From positions 20,481 through 84,480 of the forward strand of contig NZ_JAPUVQ010000110.1 of assembly GCF_029255145.1 (NCBI RefSeq): a DNA stretch of 64,000 nucleotides, read 5' to 3'. A program made the position numbers and the translations under genes. How positions within the stretch are numbered: the first letter of the stretch is position 1; each line of letters begins with the position of its first letter. This DNA is from Accumulibacter sp003538495. GTDB lineage: Bacteria > Pseudomonadota > Gammaproteobacteria > Burkholderiales > Rhodocyclaceae. This document shows positions 1 through 8,429 of the stretch, one piece after another. The notes under the pieces are model-generated. The model searched no databases and was not told the origin of the DNA. It saw only the letters and a program-made list of their open reading frames with translations.

Positions 1-337
1 CCTGGCCGCGGTGCGCCAGGGCAATCGAGATCGCGTACTGCGGAAAACCGTGGATGAAGTTGGTGGTGCCATCAAGCGGGTCGATGATCCACTGATACTC
101 GCTGCCGCCGGCCTGGCCTGCGGTTTGGCCCGACTCTTCTGCTAGAATGCCGTATTCCGGATAGGCCTCGCGCAGGATGTCGATGATCGCCGCCTCGGCG
201 GCCTTGTCCACTTCGGTAACGAAATCGCTCTGTCGCTTGGTGGTGATCTGCAGGCGCTCCAGATCCAGCGAGGCACGGTTGATGATCTGGCTGGCGCGAC
301 GCGCCGCCTTGATGATGATGTTGAGAGCTGGATGCAT
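1..337 (-). CDS. suhB: Inositol-1-monophosphatase SuhB (3' end outside window)
   Basis: Hydrolyses inositol-1-phosphate and related phosphates; in bacteria SuhB also takes part in rRNA transcription antitermination. About 112 N-terminal residues are visible. The protein starts MHPALNIIIKAARRASQ and carries the metal-binding signature WIIDPLDGTTNFIHG near residue 85-100, which is diagnostic for the Mg-dependent inositol monophosphatase superfamily, plus an upstream LAEESG segment with the metal-ligand glutamates. The ATG is the complement of 335-337. The gene runs off the left edge, so the C-terminal half cannot be judged. It diverges from trmJ, a common pairing in betaproteobacteria. Confidence 0.93.
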   Translation of the reverse strand, partial: MHPALNIIIKAARRASQIINRASLDLERLQITTKRQSDFVTEVDKAAEAAIIDILREAYPEYGILAEESGQTAGQAGGSEYQWIIDPLDGTTNFIHGFPQYAISIALAHRGQ

Positions 338-404
338 GGCCTTGAAGGACGCATCGGGCGGCTGATGCCGATCGATGGCTGTGGTGGGGGACCCCGATTC
401 TAAT

Positions 405-1214
405 ATGAACAGGCCTGCAGGGTCTCATTCTTCCGGCTCGCCGCTAGATCGCATTCGCGTCGTCCTGTCGCATCCCAGCCATCCGGGCAACATTGGTGCC
501 GCCGCGCGCGCGATGAAGACGATGGGTCTGTCGCGCCTGCTGCTGGTCAATCCGAAGTGCTTTCCGGACCAGCAGGCGGTGGCTCGGGCTGCCGACGCCG
601 GCGACATCCTGACGCGGGCGCAGGTATGCAGCAGTCTCGATCAGGCGCTGGCCGGCGCGATCCATGTCTACGCTCTGTCGGCGCGGCACCGCAACCTTGG
701 GCCGCCGGCGATGCCGGCCCGCGAGGCAGCAACCGACATTGCGGCCCAGGCCAGCGACGGGGAAGTGGCCGTGCTTTTTGGAAACGAGACGGCCGGTCTG
801 TCGAATGCCGAGGTACAACGCTGCCAGCGGACGGTGTTCATCCCCGCCAACCCCGACTACAGCTCGCTGAATCTCGCTTCGGCGGTGCAACTGGTATGTT
901 ACGAACTGCGCCTGGCGGTCTTTGACGGGCGCCCGCCGGTGCTGACCCGGGCGGTGCCCTTTGCCTCGCCGCTGGCGCCGCATCAGGAGGTCGAGCGTTT
1001 CTACGAGCATCTCGAACGGGTGATGGTCGGCAGCGGTTTCCTTGATCCGCAGCGGCCCAGGCGCTTGTTGCCGAAGCTGCGTCGCCTGTTCGGACGTGCG
1101 GAACTGGAGAGCGACGAGATCAACATCCTGCGCGGACTGCTCGACGCCGTCGAACGGAAATTTTCCGGGCCTCGCCCGGCGGACGATGACTTGAAGAATA
1201 GTGGACCAAAATAG
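405..1214 (+). CDS. trmJ: tRNA (cytidine/uridine-32-2'-O)-methyltransferase TrmJ
   Basis: SPOUT-class methyltransferase that 2'-O-methylates position 32 in the tRNA anticodon loop using SAM. The 269-residue product has the family's N-terminal pattern IRVVLSHPSHPGNIGAAARA followed by MKTMGL, the knot motif LFGNETAGLS (about 124-133) and the third motif NPDYSSLNLASAVQL (about 149-163). The C-terminal helical extension present in TrmJ but not in TrmL is also visible. ATG at 405 was chosen because the conserved core begins 15 residues later; an in-frame ATG at 375 would add ten unconserved residues. It diverges from suhB and is followed closely by cysE. Confidence 0.92.
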   Translation: MNRPAGSHSSGSPLDRIRVVLSHPSHPGNIGAAARAMKTMGLSRLLLVNPKCFPDQQAVARAADAGDILTRAQVCSSLDQALAGAIHVYALSARHRNLGPPAMPAREAATDIAAQASDGEVAVLFGNETAGLSNAEVQRCQRTVFIPANPDYSSLNLASAVQLVCYELRLAVFDGRPPVLTRAVPFASPLAPHQEVERFYEHLERVMVGSGFLDPQRPRRLLPKLRRLFGRAELESDEINILRGLLDAVERKFSGPRPADDDLKNSGPK

Positions 1215-1230
1215 TAGGTTATTGTAAAAT
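1202..1230 (+). promoter_or_regulatory. Putative sigma-70 promoter for cysE
   Basis: A TGGACC -35-like hexamer (1202-1207) and a TAAAAT -10-like hexamer (1225-1230) are separated by 17 bp, 30 bp before the cysE start. The -35 overlaps the last codons of trmJ, so cysE may be transcribed separately from trmJ. Prediction by eye only. Confidence 0.45.
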
Positions 1231-1259
1231 CAGCGTCATCGCTCAAGGACTTTCTTTTC

Positions 1260-2012
1260 ATGTTCATCCGTCTGCGCGAAGACATCCAATCCGTATTCGA
1301 CCGTGACCCGGCAGCGCGTACCTCCTGGGAGGTGCTGACTTGCTACCCGGGCGTGCACGCGATCGTCCTGCATCGTCTCGGGCACTGGTTGTGGACGCAT
1401 CGTTGTCCTTGGCTGGGCCGTCTCGTTTCGCACCTCGGGCGCTTCTTCACCGGCATCGAAATCCATCCCGGGGCGACCGTCGGACGTCGGATGTTCATCG
1501 ATCACGGGATGGGTGTGGTGATCGGCGAGACGGCCGTGATCGGCGATGACGTCACGCTCTATCATGGCGTCACGCTCGGTGGCACCTCGTGGAACAAGGG
1601 CAAGCGCCACCCGACGCTGGAGCGCGGCGTGGTGATCGGCGCCGGTGCCAAGGTGCTCGGGCCGATCACCATTGGTGCGGGGGCCAAGGTCGGCTCCAAC
1701 GCGGTGGTCGTCAAGGACGTCCCGCCGGGGGCGACGGCGGTCGGCAACCCGGCCCGGATCATCGATAGCGAGCAGGCACGCAAGCGCGAGCAGATGGCCG
1801 GGCAGTTGGGCTTTTCGGCCTACGCGCTGGCTGGCGACCAGGACGACCCGCTGGCCAAGGCGATCCATGGGCTGCTCGACCATGCGGTCGACGGTGACCG
1901 GCGCTTCGAGTTGCTGCTCAAGCGGCTCGAGGAGGCCGGCGTGCATGTCAACGGCGACCTGGTGAAGGCGGATCAGTTCGATCCGCAATACTTGAGTAAA
2001 ATAGTTGACTAA
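1260..2012 (+). CDS. cysE: Serine O-acetyltransferase CysE
   Basis: Transfers acetyl from acetyl-CoA to L-serine, the committed step of cysteine synthesis. The 250-residue protein has a short N-terminal helical region, then a left-handed beta-helix of hexapeptide repeats (about residues 65-165) ending in VVVKDVPPGATAVGNPARII. Conserved active-site segments include IDHGMGVVIGETAVIG (His82) and YHGVTLGG (His102). It belongs to the shorter CysE type found next to isc genes in betaproteobacteria and azotobacters. Here it sits directly before iscR, which suits cysteine supply to the desulfurases downstream. Its last codons contain the -35 box of the iscR promoter. Confidence 0.95.
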   Translation: MFIRLREDIQSVFDRDPAARTSWEVLTCYPGVHAIVLHRLGHWLWTHRCPWLGRLVSHLGRFFTGIEIHPGATVGRRMFIDHGMGVVIGETAVIGDDVTLYHGVTLGGTSWNKGKRHPTLERGVVIGAGAKVLGPITIGAGAKVGSNAVVVKDVPPGATAVGNPARIIDSEQARKREQMAGQLGFSAYALAGDQDDPLAKAIHGLLDHAVDGDRRFELLLKRLEEAGVHVNGDLVKADQFDPQYLSKIVD

Positions 2013-2060
2013 TTGGCGAGGCGCCGATATAGTCAATAGTGTAGTGATCTAATCAACTAT
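2001..2060 (+). promoter_or_regulatory. iscR promoter with IscR type-1 binding site
   Basis: A near-consensus sigma-70 promoter is present: TTGACT (2005-2010), a 17-bp spacer and TATAGT (2028-2033), predicting a start near 2040. The -35 lies in a perfect left half of the IscR type-1 consensus (ATAGTTGACTAATT, 2001-2014). A second, full-length 25-bp candidate at 2036-2060 matches about 20 of 25 consensus positions and would overlap the transcription start. This layout predicts repression of the operon by [2Fe-2S]-IscR, as in E. coli. Site identity is inferred from consensus matching. Confidence 0.65.
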
Positions 2061-2076
2061 TATTGGTGGAGGTAGT

Positions 2077-2568
2077 ATGCGACTGACGACCAAAGGACGT
2101 TTCGCGGTGACGGCGATGATTGACTTGGCCTTGCGTTGCGCCGACGGCCCGGTGTCTCTGGCGGGTATCAGCGATCGCCAGAAGATCTCGCTGTCGTATC
2201 TGGAGCAGTTGTTTGGCAAGCTGCGCCGCCACCAGTTGGTCGGCAGCGTGCGTGGCCCAGGCGGCGGTTACTGCCTGGCGCGGCCGACCAGCGCGATGAC
2301 CGTCGCCGACATCATTCGCGCTGTCGATGAGCCGCTCGATGCCACCCAGTGCGGTGGTCGCGAGAACTGCCAGGACGACGAGCGCTGCATGACCCATGAC
2401 CTGTGGGCGACCTTGAACGTCAAGATGTTCGACTATCTGAGTTCGGTGACCCTGGCCGAACTGGTTGATCAGCAGCTCACCAGGCGCGGTGCCGACGTCG
2501 CCGTTCTGCATGATGCGCGGCGGCCCGGCGTGCGGCAGCGCGCCAAAGTCGTCGCATTCGGCCGCTGA
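2077..2568 (+). CDS. iscR: Fe-S cluster-responsive transcription regulator IscR
   Basis: Rrf2-family winged-helix regulator that senses cellular Fe-S status and represses the isc operon when holding a [2Fe-2S] cluster. The 163-residue product starts MRLTTKGRFAVTAMIDLAL, has the helix-turn-helix region (about 28-52, ISDRQKISLSYLEQLFGKL) and the wing SVRGPGGGY. The three cluster cysteines are present (Cys92, Cys98, Cys104), followed by the His107 ligand in CMTHDLW. A GGAGG ribosome site precedes the ATG. It is the first gene of the isc operon and lies 64 bp after cysE, behind its own promoter. Confidence 0.96.
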   Translation: MRLTTKGRFAVTAMIDLALRCADGPVSLAGISDRQKISLSYLEQLFGKLRRHQLVGSVRGPGGGYCLARPTSAMTVADIIRAVDEPLDATQCGGRENCQDDERCMTHDLWATLNVKMFDYLSSVTLAELVDQQLTRRGADVAVLHDARRPGVRQRAKVVAFGR

Positions 2569-2612
2569 GCGCAGGCCAGCGCCCGCAATTGCACTCTCTA
2601 GCGCCCAAGCCG

Positions 2613-3773
2613 ATGTTCGCGCCCGTCTACCTCGATCACAATGCGACCACCCCGGTCGATCCGGCGGTGCGCGAAGCGATGTTGCCCTACCTGTCGGGAC
2701 AATACGGCAACGCCTCGAGCCGGCACGAGTACGGCCGCGCCGCCAGGCGAGCCATCGACGAAGCGCGCAGCAAGGTCGCTGCGGCGGTTGGCGCGCATGC
2801 CAGCGAAGTGGTGTTTACCAGCGGTGGTTCGGAAGCCAACAACCTGTTGATCAAGGGTGCCGCGGCTTGTCTGAAACCCGGCCTGGTGGCAGTCAGCGCG
2901 ATCGAGCATCCCTGCGTGATAAGGCCGGCCGAGCAGTTGCGCAAACGTGGCTGGACTCTGCACAAGCTGGAGGTTGATCGCGATGGGCGGGTCGATGCCG
3001 GGAATTTCCAGGCCTTGATCGCTGAACAGCCGCCGCGGATCGTTTCTGTGATGCTGGCCAACAACGAGACCGGCGTGTTGCAGGACATCGAGACGCTGGC
3101 CGCGCTGGCGAGAACCGCCGGGGCCTGCTTTCACAGCGATGCGGTGCAGGCGGTAGGCAAGCTGCCGGTCGATTTTCGCCGCCTCAATGCCGCCGGCGTG
3201 CACGCGCTGACCTTGTCGGCACACAAGATTGGCGGTCCCAAGGGTGCTGCGGCGCTGATACTCGACAAGCGGCTCGATGTCGAGCCGCTGATTGCCGGCG
3301 GTGGCCACGAGCGCGGACTACGCTCGGGTACCGAGAATGTGGCGGCGATCGTCGGCTTCGGCGTTGCCTGCGAACTGGCGGCGGCGCGTCTGGCTGCAAC
3401 GGCTCCCCATTTGCTGGCATTGCGTGGGCGCGTCGAATGCGGCCTGCTTGGCCAAGGCGCGACGCTCTTTGGCCAAGCGGCCGAGCGTTTGCCGAACACC
3501 GTCTATTTCGCTTTTCCGGAACTTGATGGCGAAACGCTCGTCGGACAGCTCGACCGTGCCGGCTACGCAGCAGCCAGCGGTGCCGCGTGTTCGAGTGCCA
3601 GCCCCGAGCCGTCGCACGTGCTGCAGGCCATGGGTGTGGCGCCCGGGCTGGCACGCGGCGCGGTACGCGTCAGTCTCGGGGGCGCCAACACCGTCGCCGA
3701 GGTCGACGGTTTCCTGGCAACGCTGCAGGGCACCGTGCGCCGCCTGCAAGGGCTGACCGCGATGGCAGTTTGA
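2613..3773 (+). CDS. Cysteine desulfurase, NifS/IscS-like (first of two)
   Basis: PLP enzyme that removes sulfur from cysteine as a persulfide. The 386-residue product begins MFAPVYLDHNATTPVDPAVR and contains the PLP lysine in SAHKIGGPKG (Lys205) and the catalytic loop cysteine in SGAACSSASPEPSH (Cys326). It is clearly diverged from the IscS encoded next, so the two are not a recent duplication. ATG 2613 is preferred over an in-frame TTG at 2589; neither has a strong ribosome site. It sits between iscR and iscS, an arrangement also known in other Rhodocyclales. Its exact role (second IscS, NifS-like, or tRNA-thiolation donor) cannot be decided from sequence. Confidence 0.88.
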   Translation: MFAPVYLDHNATTPVDPAVREAMLPYLSGQYGNASSRHEYGRAARRAIDEARSKVAAAVGAHASEVVFTSGGSEANNLLIKGAAACLKPGLVAVSAIEHPCVIRPAEQLRKRGWTLHKLEVDRDGRVDAGNFQALIAEQPPRIVSVMLANNETGVLQDIETLAALARTAGACFHSDAVQAVGKLPVDFRRLNAAGVHALTLSAHKIGGPKGAAALILDKRLDVEPLIAGGGHERGLRSGTENVAAIVGFGVACELAAARLAATAPHLLALRGRVECGLLGQGATLFGQAAERLPNTVYFAFPELDGETLVGQLDRAGYAAASGAACSSASPEPSHVLQAMGVAPGLARGAVRVSLGGANTVAEVDGFLATLQGTVRRLQGLTAMAV

Positions 3774-3836
3774 GCGGTGGCGCCGGACCGGCGCGGCGTC
3801 AGTCATCGGCACCAGATTTATGACACGTACTAGATG

Positions 3837-3854
3837 TATCACTCGTATCACTCG
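3837..3854 (+). repeat. Tandem 9-bp repeat before iscS
   Basis: The 9-mer TATCACTCG occurs twice in direct tandem (3837-3845 and 3846-3854), ending 11 bp before the iscS ATG in the 92-bp gap after the first desulfurase. No function is evident. Confidence 0.5.
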
Positions 3855-3865
3855 GAGCATGAGCA

Positions 3866-5077
3866 ATGTTGAAACTACCGATCTATCTCGATTATTCGGC
3901 CACGACGCCGGTCGATCCGCGCGTCGCCGAGAAAATGATCCCCTATCTGGTCGAGAAATTCGGCAACCCGGCTTCGCGTTCGCACGCCTTCGGCTGGGAC
4001 GCGGAAGCCGCGGTCGAGGAGGCACGCCTGGAAGTGGCGACGCTGGTCAACGCCGACCCCAAGGAGATCGTCTGGACCTCGGGTGCCACCGAGTCGAACA
4101 ATCTGGCGCTCAAGGGTGCGGCGCAGTTTTACGCCGGCAAGGGCAAACACCTGGTGACGGTCAAGACCGAGCACAAGGCCGTGCTCGACACTTGCCGCGA
4201 ACTCGAGCGCCTGGGCTTCGAGGTCAGCTACCTTGATGTCATGGACAACGGCCTGCTCGACCTCGAGGCCTTCAAGGCAGCGCTTCGCCCGGATACCAGC
4301 GTGGTGTCGGTAATGCTGGTCAATAACGAGATCGGCGTGATCCAGCCAATCGCCGAGATCGGCGAGATCTGCCGCGCCAGGGGCATCGTCTTCCACGTCG
4401 ACGCGGCGCAGGCGACCGGCAAGGTGGTCATCGATCTGGCGACGCTGAAGGTTGATCTGATGAGTTTCTCGGCGCACAAGACGTACGGGCCAAAAGGAAT
4501 CGGCGCCCTGTACGTGCGCCGCAAGCCACGCGTTCGTCTGGCCGCCCAGATGCACGGTGGCGGCCACGAGCGCGGCTTCCGTTCCGGAACCCTGGCGACA
4601 CACCAGATCGTCGGCATGGGCGAGGCCTTCCGCCTCGCACGGCTCGAGATGGGCGCCGAGAACGAGCGTATTCGCATGCTCCGTGACCGCCTGCTGAAAG
4701 GGTTGTCGGACATCGAACATGTCTACGTGAATGGCGACCTGGAGCAGCGCGTTCCGCACAATCTGAACATCAGTTTCGCCTACGTCGAAGGCGAGTCCTT
4801 GTTGATGGCGGTCAAGGATCTGGCGGTTTCTTCGGGGTCGGCGTGCACCTCGGCTTCGCTTGAACCGTCGTATGTCTTGCGCGCCCTCGGCCGCGAGGAC
4901 GAACTGGCGCACAGCTCGATCCGCTTCACGCTCGGCCGGTTCACCACCGAGGAAGAGATCGATTACGCGAGCCGCCTGCTGCACGACAAGATCGCTCGCC
5001 TGCGCGAACTATCGCCGCTCTGGGAGATGGTCCAGGAGGGCGTCGACCTGAGTACGGTCCAGTGGGCCGCACATTGA
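3866..5077 (+). CDS. iscS: Cysteine desulfurase IscS
   Basis: PLP-dependent desulfurase that delivers persulfide sulfur to IscU and to tRNA-thiolation partners. The 403-residue protein begins MLKLPIYLDYSATTPVDPRV, has the PLP lysine in SAHKTYGPKG (Lys205), the mobile-loop cysteine in SSGSACTSASLEPSYVL (Cys327) and the canonical IscS C-terminus SPLWEMVQEGVDL, which serves as the IscU-binding tail. Length and motifs match E. coli-type IscS (about 404 residues). It lies 23 bp before iscU in the isc operon. Confidence 0.97.
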   Translation: MLKLPIYLDYSATTPVDPRVAEKMIPYLVEKFGNPASRSHAFGWDAEAAVEEARLEVATLVNADPKEIVWTSGATESNNLALKGAAQFYAGKGKHLVTVKTEHKAVLDTCRELERLGFEVSYLDVMDNGLLDLEAFKAALRPDTSVVSVMLVNNEIGVIQPIAEIGEICRARGIVFHVDAAQATGKVVIDLATLKVDLMSFSAHKTYGPKGIGALYVRRKPRVRLAAQMHGGGHERGFRSGTLATHQIVGMGEAFRLARLEMGAENERIRMLRDRLLKGLSDIEHVYVNGDLEQRVPHNLNISFAYVEGESLLMAVKDLAVSSGSACTSASLEPSYVLRALGREDELAHSSIRFTLGRFTTEEEIDYASRLLHDKIARLRELSPLWEMVQEGVDLSTVQWAAH

Positions 5078-5100
5078 GAAGGCATTGAAGGAGAGTCAAG

Positions 5101-5496
5101 ATGGCATACAGCGTGAAGGTTCTGGATCACTACGAGAATCCGCGTAACGTGGGTTCCTTCGGCAAGGAAGAGGAGGGTGTGGCCACCGGCATGGTCGGCG
5201 CTCCCGCCTGTGGCGACGTGATGAAACTGCAGATCAAGGTCGGCAAGGGCGGCGTCATCGAAGACGCCAAGTTCAAGACTTACGGCTGCGGCTCGGCGAT
5301 CGCGTCGTCGTCGCTGGTGACCGAGTGGGTCAAGGGCAAGACTGTCGAGCAGGCGCTGGGGATCAAGAACACCCAGATCGCCGAGGAGTTGGCACTGCCG
5401 CCGGTAAAAATCCACTGCTCGATTCTTGCCGAGGACGCGATCAAGGCCGCCGTCGCCGATTACAAGAAGAAGCACGCCGACCAGGTCGTCGGTTAA
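5101..5496 (+). CDS. iscU: Fe-S cluster assembly scaffold IscU
   Basis: Scaffold on which IscS and ferredoxin build a [2Fe-2S] cluster before HscA/HscB-assisted transfer. The 131-residue protein starts MAYSVKVLDHYENPRNVGSF and has the three cluster cysteines in APACGD (Cys37), YGCGSA (Cys63) and KIHCSILAE (Cys106). The HscA recognition motif LPPVK is at 99-103. An AAGGAG ribosome site precedes the ATG. Length is typical of the family. Confidence 0.97.
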   Translation: MAYSVKVLDHYENPRNVGSFGKEEEGVATGMVGAPACGDVMKLQIKVGKGGVIEDAKFKTYGCGSAIASSSLVTEWVKGKTVEQALGIKNTQIAEELALPPVKIHCSILAEDAIKAAVADYKKKHADQVVG

Positions 5497-5546
5497 GGCC
5501 GCAGGCGAGTCACTTAACAGCAAACGCAAAGCAGCAGGAGGTTTTC

Positions 5547-5870
5547 ATGGCAGTGACGCTTTCTGAACGAGCGGCCAGCCACGTCGCCAATTACATGGTC
5601 AAGCGCGGCAAGGGCATTGGCCTGCGCCTTGGCGTACGCACCAGCGGCTGCTCGGGCATGGCCTACAAGCTCGAGTTCGCCGACGTCGCGCAGCCTGACG
5701 ATATCGAGTTCGAGTCGCACGGCGTGCGCGTTCTGGTTGATCCGAAAAGCATGCCCTACCTCGACGGTACCGAACTCGACTACGCGCGCGAGGGGCTCAA
5801 CGAGGGCTTCCGGTTCAACAACCCGAACGTCAAGGATGCCTGCGGCTGCGGCGAGAGCTTCAACGTCTGA
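5547..5870 (+). CDS. iscA: Iron-sulfur cluster assembly protein IscA
   Basis: A-type carrier that accepts iron or Fe-S clusters and hands them to apo-proteins. The 107-residue protein (MAVTLSERAASHV start) carries the three invariant cysteines in TSGCSGMAY (Cys35) and ACGCGESF (Cys99, Cys101). AGGAGG lies 7 bp before the ATG at 5547, which fixes this start rather than longer upstream reading in the same frame. It follows iscU by 50 bp and precedes hscB. Confidence 0.96.
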   Translation: MAVTLSERAASHVANYMVKRGKGIGLRLGVRTSGCSGMAYKLEFADVAQPDDIEFESHGVRVLVDPKSMPYLDGTELDYAREGLNEGFRFNNPNVKDACGCGESFNV

Positions 5871-5926
5871 CTTTGTGGCGGACGGCCCGCCGCAGAGCGG
5901 TTGCCGCGGTTGGCGGGACGTGCGCG

Positions 5927-6466
5927 ATGGATCACCGAATGGATTTCAACACCGATCATTTCTCGCTGTTCGAGTTGCCGCCGGGGTTCCGCCTTGACGC
6001 TGCACTACTCGACCGACGTTATCTGGAAATGCAGTCCAGGGTCCATCCCGACCGCTTCGCCAGTGCTGGCGAAGCCGAACGGCGCCTGTCGCTGCAATGG
6101 GCGACACGGGTCAACGAAGCGTACCAGACGCTGAAAAAGCCGCTCGCACGGGCGAAGTACCTGTTGCATCTGGCAGCTCATGAGATCGGCAGCGAGAACA
6201 ATGCTGCCATGCCCGCCGACTTTCTGGTTGAACAGATGGAGTGGCGTGAGGCGGTCGGCGAAGCGCGCGCTGCCGGTGAGCACCATGAGCTCGAGCATCT
6301 GCATCACCGCTTGCAGCGCGAGATCCGCGAACGCTACGACGAACTTGCCGTTTTGCTCGACGATCAGCACGATCTTGAGCAGTCTGCCGATCGCATTCGG
6401 CGGCTGATGTTCATCGAGAAGCTGCTGATCGAGATCGACGACGCGATGGTGGCCTGCGAAGAGTAG
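5927..6466 (+). CDS. hscB: Co-chaperone HscB (J-domain, Fe-S assembly)
   Basis: Type III J-protein that binds IscU and stimulates the ATPase of HscA. The product is about 179 residues. The N-terminal J domain has FSLFELPPGFRLD, then the invariant HPD in RVHPDRF and the RVNEAYQTLKKPLARAKYLL helix. The C-terminal helical bundle (about 95-175) binds IscU. ATG 5927 is chosen for the GGCGGG ribosome-like site upstream; ATG 5939 is an alternative that removes four residues. It lies in the isc operon before hscA. Confidence 0.93.
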   Translation: MDHRMDFNTDHFSLFELPPGFRLDAALLDRRYLEMQSRVHPDRFASAGEAERRLSLQWATRVNEAYQTLKKPLARAKYLLHLAAHEIGSENNAAMPADFLVEQMEWREAVGEARAAGEHHELEHLHHRLQREIRERYDELAVLLDDQHDLEQSADRIRRLMFIEKLLIEIDDAMVACEE

Positions 6467-6527
6467 CAGCAGCGGCAAGTTCAGTGCCTTCACCCACCCG
6501 CAACACGTCTCAGGACCCCTTGTCGCC

Positions 6528-8429
6528 ATGGCTTTATTACAGATTGTCGAACCCGGCGAGTCAGCCGCGCCGCACGAGCACCGGCTGGCGGTCGGCATCG
6601 ACCTTGGTACGACCAACTCGCTGGTGGCGAGCGTACGCAGCGGCGTGGCGGTCGTCCTGCGTGATGAACTCGGCCGCCCGCTGCTGCCCTCGGTGGTCCG
6701 CTACCTTCCTGACGGCGGCAGTGAAGTTGGCTACGAAGCGCAGGCCGCGCAGGCGATCGATCCGCGCAACACCATCGTTTCGGTCAAACGCTTCATGGGG
6801 CGAGGGATCACCGACATCGCCAATCGCGAGTCGATGCCCTATAATTTTCAGGGCGGCCCGGGGATGTTGCGGATCCATACGGCGGCCGGGCTCAAGAGTC
6901 CGGTGGAAGTGTCCGCCGACATCCTGCGCACGCTGCGTTTGCGCGCCGAGGCGGCGCTGGGTGGCGCGCTGCTTGGCGCGGTGATCACCGTTCCTGCGTA
7001 CTTCGACGATGCCCAGCGGCAGGCGACCAAGGACGCGGCGAAACTCGCCGGACTGCCGGTTCTTCGCCTGCTCAACGAGCCGACCGCGGCGGCGATCGCC
7101 TACGGACTCGACAACGCCGCCGAGGGCGTCTACGCCGTCTATGATCTGGGTGGCGGCACTTTCGACATCTCGATCCTCAAGCTGTCAAGGGGGATCTTCG
7201 AGGTGCTGGCGACCGGCGGCGACTCGGCGCTCGGTGGCGACGATTTCGACCAGCGCATCTTCTGCTGGATTCTCGAAGCGGCGAAGCTCAAGCCGACGTC
7301 CGTCGAGGATGCCAGCATGCTTCTGACGCGCGCCAGGGAAGCCAAGGAATACCTGACCTTTCACGGCGTTGCGCCGATTACCGGAAGACTGAACAGCGGC
7401 GAGGTCGTCGACTTGAGGCTTAGCACCGAGATCTTCGCCGAGATCACCCAGACGCTGGTGGCCAAGACCATGCAGCCGGTGAAGAAGGCACTCCGCGACG
7501 CCGGCTTGTCGGTCAGCGACGTCAAGGGCGTGGTGATGGTTGGCGGTGCCACCCGCATGCCGCAGGTGCAGCGAGCGGTCGGCGAGTTCTTCCGGCAGGA
7601 CCCGCTGAACAACCTCGACCCGGACAAGGTTGTCGCCCTCGGCGCGGCGACGCAGGCCAACCTGCTGGCGGGCAATCACACGGCCGGCGACGACTGGTTG
7701 CTGCTCGACGTGATTCCCTTGTCGCTGGGAATCGAAACGATGGGCGGCCTGGTCGAGAAGATCATTCCACGCAACTCGACGATCCCGACGGCGCGAGGGC
7801 AGAACTTCACCACCTTCCGCGACGGCCAGACGGCGCTGGCCATCCAGGTCGTACAGGGCGAGCGCGAGCTGGTCAGCGACTGCCGTTCGCTGGCGCGCTT
7901 CGAATTGCGCGGGATCCCGCCGATGGTCGCCGGCGCGGCGCGCATTCGGGTCGCTTTCCAGGTCGACGCCGACGGCCTGCTGGCGGTCAGTGCGCGCGAG
8001 CAGACCTCTGGCGTCGAAGCCAGCATCGTCGTCAAGCCGTCGTACGGACTTTCCGATGACGAGATCGCCGGGATGCTCAAGGACTCGCTGGCGCACGTCA
8101 AGGATGACGCACTGCAGCGCGCCTTGAAGGAGTCGCAGGTGGACGCACGGCGCCTGCTCGAGGCGGTGCGGGCGGCGCTAGCCACCGACGCCGACCTGCT
8201 GTCCCCAGACGAGCTGTCGCGCGTCGAAAGTGACATCGTCAAGCTCGAAAGCGTGGCGCCCGGCGATAACCGCCGGCAGATCATGCTGGCGATGGACGAC
8301 CTCGAAGCCGATACCAAGGACTTCGCCGCGCGGCGCATGGACAAGTCGATCAGGCGGGCGTTTGCCGGCCGCAACATCAGCGAGCTGGGCAGCGATTCCG
8401 CAGCAGCGAAAAGCGGAGAGACGGCATGA
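6528..8429 (+). CDS. hscA: Fe-S protein assembly chaperone HscA
   Basis: Specialised Hsp70 that, with HscB, pulls the cluster-loaded scaffold IscU into cluster transfer. The 633-residue product has the Hsp70 ATPase signatures VGIDLGTTNSLVA (about 22-35), YDLGGGTFDISIL (about 205) and VVMVGGATRMPQVQ (about 337), then the beta-sandwich substrate domain and a helical lid. Length matches HscA (about 616-640) rather than DnaK. Its stop overlaps the fdx start (ATGA), indicating translational coupling. Confidence 0.97.
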   Translation: MALLQIVEPGESAAPHEHRLAVGIDLGTTNSLVASVRSGVAVVLRDELGRPLLPSVVRYLPDGGSEVGYEAQAAQAIDPRNTIVSVKRFMGRGITDIANRESMPYNFQGGPGMLRIHTAAGLKSPVEVSADILRTLRLRAEAALGGALLGAVITVPAYFDDAQRQATKDAAKLAGLPVLRLLNEPTAAAIAYGLDNAAEGVYAVYDLGGGTFDISILKLSRGIFEVLATGGDSALGGDDFDQRIFCWILEAAKLKPTSVEDASMLLTRAREAKEYLTFHGVAPITGRLNSGEVVDLRLSTEIFAEITQTLVAKTMQPVKKALRDAGLSVSDVKGVVMVGGATRMPQVQRAVGEFFRQDPLNNLDPDKVVALGAATQANLLAGNHTAGDDWLLLDVIPLSLGIETMGGLVEKIIPRNSTIPTARGQNFTTFRDGQTALAIQVVQGERELVSDCRSLARFELRGIPPMVAGAARIRVAFQVDADGLLAVSAREQTSGVEASIVVKPSYGLSDDEIAGMLKDSLAHVKDDALQRALKESQVDARRLLEAVRAALATDADLLSPDELSRVESDIVKLESVAPGDNRRQIMLAMDDLEADTKDFAARRMDKSIRRAFAGRNISELGSDSAAAKSGETA

